Made by a program: the position numbers and the translations under genes. Under the pieces are notes generated by a model that saw only the letters and a list, made by a program, of their open reading frames with translations, was not told the DNA's origin and did no database searches. A DNA stretch of 59,693 nt from Pseudomonadota bacterium (GTDB lineage: Bacteria > Pseudomonadota > Gammaproteobacteria > Burkholderiales > Burkholderiaceae_C), in contig JAJZUV010000020.1 of NCBI GenBank assembly GCA_021848345.1, positions 1 to 59,693 of the forward strand. Direction: 5' to 3'. Positions within the stretch are counted from its first letter, which is position 1. Every line of letters begins with the position of its first letter. Positions 58,280 to 59,693 of this stretch are shown here, piece by piece.

Positions 58280-58969
58280 ATGCGGTCCGTCATGGCTGTC
58301 CTCACGGATCACAGCGTGGTCGACGCTCGCGGCGAGACCTCGCGCAGCGAGGAGTGGCGCCCGCGCTTCAACCTCTCGCCGAGCCAGTTCGCCCCCGTCG
58401 TGCGCTCGGACCCGCAGGGTGCGCGCCTGGACATGCTGCGCTGGGGCCTGGTGCCGCCGTGGGCCCACGACGAGACCTTCGCGCAGCGCACGGTCAACGC
58501 ACGCGGCGAGACGGCGGGCCGGCTGCCGGCCTTCCGCGCGGCCTTCAAGGCGCGGCGCTGCATCGTGCCGGCCGACGGGTTCTACGAGTGGCAGTACGTG
58601 CAGGGCAGCACCCACAAGCAGCCCTGGTACATCCACCGCCGCGACGGCGAACTGCTGGCCTTCGCCGGCCTGTGGGAACACTGGCAGCCCCGCGGCCGGG
58701 CCGAGGCCCTGCACACCTTCACCATCATCACCACCGAGGCGAACGCCTGGATGACCCCGGTGCACACCCGCATGCCGGCGATCCTGGATGCCCCGGGCGT
58801 GCGCGCCTGGCTGGACGCGTCAACGTCGCCCGAGGCTTTGCAGGCCCTGCTGGCGCCGGCCCCCGAGGACGCGCTGGACAGGTACCCCGTCGGCCGCGCG
58901 GTGGGCAATCCGCGCAACGACTCGCCGGAGTTGCTGGAGCCGGTACAGCCGGAGCCGGCGAGGTCCTGA
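58280..58969 (+). pseudogene. SRAP copy 2, lacking the N-terminal catalytic cysteine
   Basis: 229 codons open. From residue 13 the protein is nearly the same as copy 1 (identical over the 462-bp core) and keeps the Asn, Glu and His of the active site, but the first 19 residues including MCGRYV are replaced by the unrelated 12-residue start MRSVMAVLTDHS. Without Cys2 it cannot form the abasic-site crosslink known for this family. A GAGGAGG ribosome site (58267-58273) stands well placed before ATG 58280, so a protein may still be made. The C-terminus (EPVQPEPARS) differs from copy 1. Confidence 0.75.
58328..58789 (+). repeat. 462-bp direct repeat, copy B (within SRAP copy 2)
   Basis: Partner of 55277-55738; see that entry. 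The flanks to the right (58790-58940) are clearly diverged from copy 1 with mostly conservative changes, so the perfect core is younger than the duplication itself. Confidence 0.9.
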
Positions 58970-59068
58970 AGCGGTCTTGCGCGGGCGGGCGCCTCGGCGA
59001 CCGTAGCGCTTGCCGCGGGCCGAAGCACATGATCCCGGCCAGGCCATCGATCCAGGCGCCTCGCTGAC

Positions 59069-59548
59069 TCAGAGGATCGCGTAGGCCATGTAGAGCGCGA
59101 TGGCCGCCAGGCTCCAGACTGTTCCGGCCGCGATGAGAGGCGCCGACCGACCGGTGCGCAGCGCCGCGGTTTCGAGCACGACGATATTGGCCGCGGGTGG
59201 AAGGATGGACAGCAGCACCACCACGGCCGGGGTGATGCGCATGGCGGGCGCGCCGCCCAGTACGCCGGCCGCTCCGATCGTTCCGAGCACCAGCACCGAC
59301 AGCGCGGCGCGCAGTGCGCTGCGAGGCAGGGCCCGCCAAAGGTCCGCGGCGCGAAGCGGTGCGTGCGCCAGCCAGCTGCCGAGGATCATCATGCCGAGCA
59401 TGCCGAGCAGGAAAGTCGCCCCGTGCCCGAGCCACGAGGCATGCTGCGCCAGCCACGGGCCCAGGGGGCGCAGGCACAGACCGGCCACCAGCGCGCGCAG
59501 CGACGGCGTGCGTGCGGCGTCTCGCCACGGGCGGGCGAGGCGGGATCC
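59069..59548 (-). pseudogene. AEC-family transporter, C-terminal half only (5'-truncated)
   Basis: The reverse strand encodes about 160 residues of an auxin-efflux-carrier-type permease: WRDAARTPSLRALVAGL, the helix HGATFLLGMLGMMILGSWLA, and the family hallmark PPAANIVVLETAAL...GRSAPLIAAGTVWSLAAIALYMAYAIL to the stop. AEC proteins are about 300-320 residues with ten helices; the N-terminal five are missing. The frame stays open to the right edge but loses AEC-like character above about 59550, where an antitoxin-like frame begins on the other strand. GTG 59488 could start a short product. Confidence 0.6.
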
Positions 59549-59563
59549 GTCGGAGCCCGCCCT

Positions 59564-59693
59564 GTCGGCGGCCGCAAGGGGGATCTGTCTCGCTTCATCG
59601 AGGAGGCCGTGCGTGCCTACCTGCTGGAGCGCGCCGTCGATCAGGCCAAGACCGCTGCTGCCGGCATGGACGCAACCGAGTTGAGCGCGCTCA
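59564..59693 (+). pseudogene. Ribbon-helix-helix antitoxin-like frame, 5'-truncated and cut by the window end
   Basis: The forward frame encodes GGRKGDLSRFIEEAVRAYLL followed by ERAVDQAKTAAAGMDATELSAL up to the last base. GGRKGDLSRFIEEAV is the signature of a family of ribbon-helix-helix DNA-binding proteins that act as antitoxins with PIN-domain toxins. The usual N-terminal strand (about 25 residues ending ...A-V-S-P-x-T-D) is not recognisable upstream and no start codon precedes it in frame, so the gene is probably a remnant. A toxin gene may lie to the right of the window. Confidence 0.5.

Noticed and set aside
55934..58280. AT-rich island considered as an insertion sequence or prophage fragment
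   Set aside because: No transposase, integrase, terminal inverted repeats or short target duplications were seen; the only long repeats are the SRAP copies themselves.
58275..58754. Alternative-frame product in SRAP copy 2 beginning MGCGPSW
   Set aside because: The same Arg/Ala-rich shadow frame exists in copy 1, so it is a by-product of the duplicated sequence.

Overview
The window is a contiguous piece of a high-G+C (about 70 % by eye) betaproteobacterial chromosome, most likely order Burkholderiales. The strongest evidence is the long co-directional cluster ndk-rlmN-pilW-rodZ-ispG-hisS-yfgM-bamB-der-hfq-hflX-hflK-hflC-hisZ-purA-PRTase, a gene order typical of that class, plus HisZ, an FNR-controlled cbb3 oxidase operon and fpr/fdxA. 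No rRNA, tRNA, CRISPR array, integrase or intact insertion sequence was found.

Layout. 1-10.3 kb: the end of a ferredoxin-NADP reductase gene, fdxA, an acyl-CoA ligase, an orphan VgrG-like gene carrying an internal palindromic element, an APC-family permease, an MBL-fold hydrolase and tex. 10.3-20.2 kb: a microaerobic respiration block (ccoI-ccoS, ccoNOQPG, a short FixH, a small membrane protein, fnr on the other strand, and a TauE/SafE/DsbD_2-type membrane protein), with FNR-type half-sites before ccoN and ccoI. 20.3-25.1 kb: a NUDIX hydrolase, a 2Fe-2S flavoprotein reductase, scpB with a 12-nt tandem repeat, and rluB. 25.1-42.0 kb: the conserved housekeeping cluster, covering nucleotide metabolism, ribosome and tRNA functions, isoprenoid synthesis, outer-membrane assembly, membrane proteolysis and histidine/purine synthesis.

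42.0-45.8 kb holds a voltage-gated-type potassium channel, a protein fusing a CbiX chelatase domain to a YbiB/TrpD2 domain, and a membrane glycosyltransferase. 45.8-55.2 kb looks like a catabolic module: a divergent IclR regulator, an FAD aromatic hydroxylase, a DUF2783 protein, a branched-chain-type ABC importer whose second permease and first ATPase are fused, and an FAD-linked oxidase. The likely job is uptake and first oxidation of an aromatic or other organic acid; the substrate cannot be read from the sequence.

The most unusual part is the right end (55.2-59.7 kb). Two copies of an SRAP (YedK/HMCES-type) gene lie in direct orientation and share 462 bp that I read as identical. They flank about 2.4 kb that includes an AT-rich gene for a polytopic membrane protein of foreign composition. 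The second copy has lost the N-terminal catalytic cysteine but has a good ribosome binding site. Just beyond, a 5'-truncated AEC transporter and a 5'-truncated ribbon-helix-helix antitoxin-like frame abut head to head, suggesting a deletion junction. The region looks like a recombination hotspot or small genomic island.
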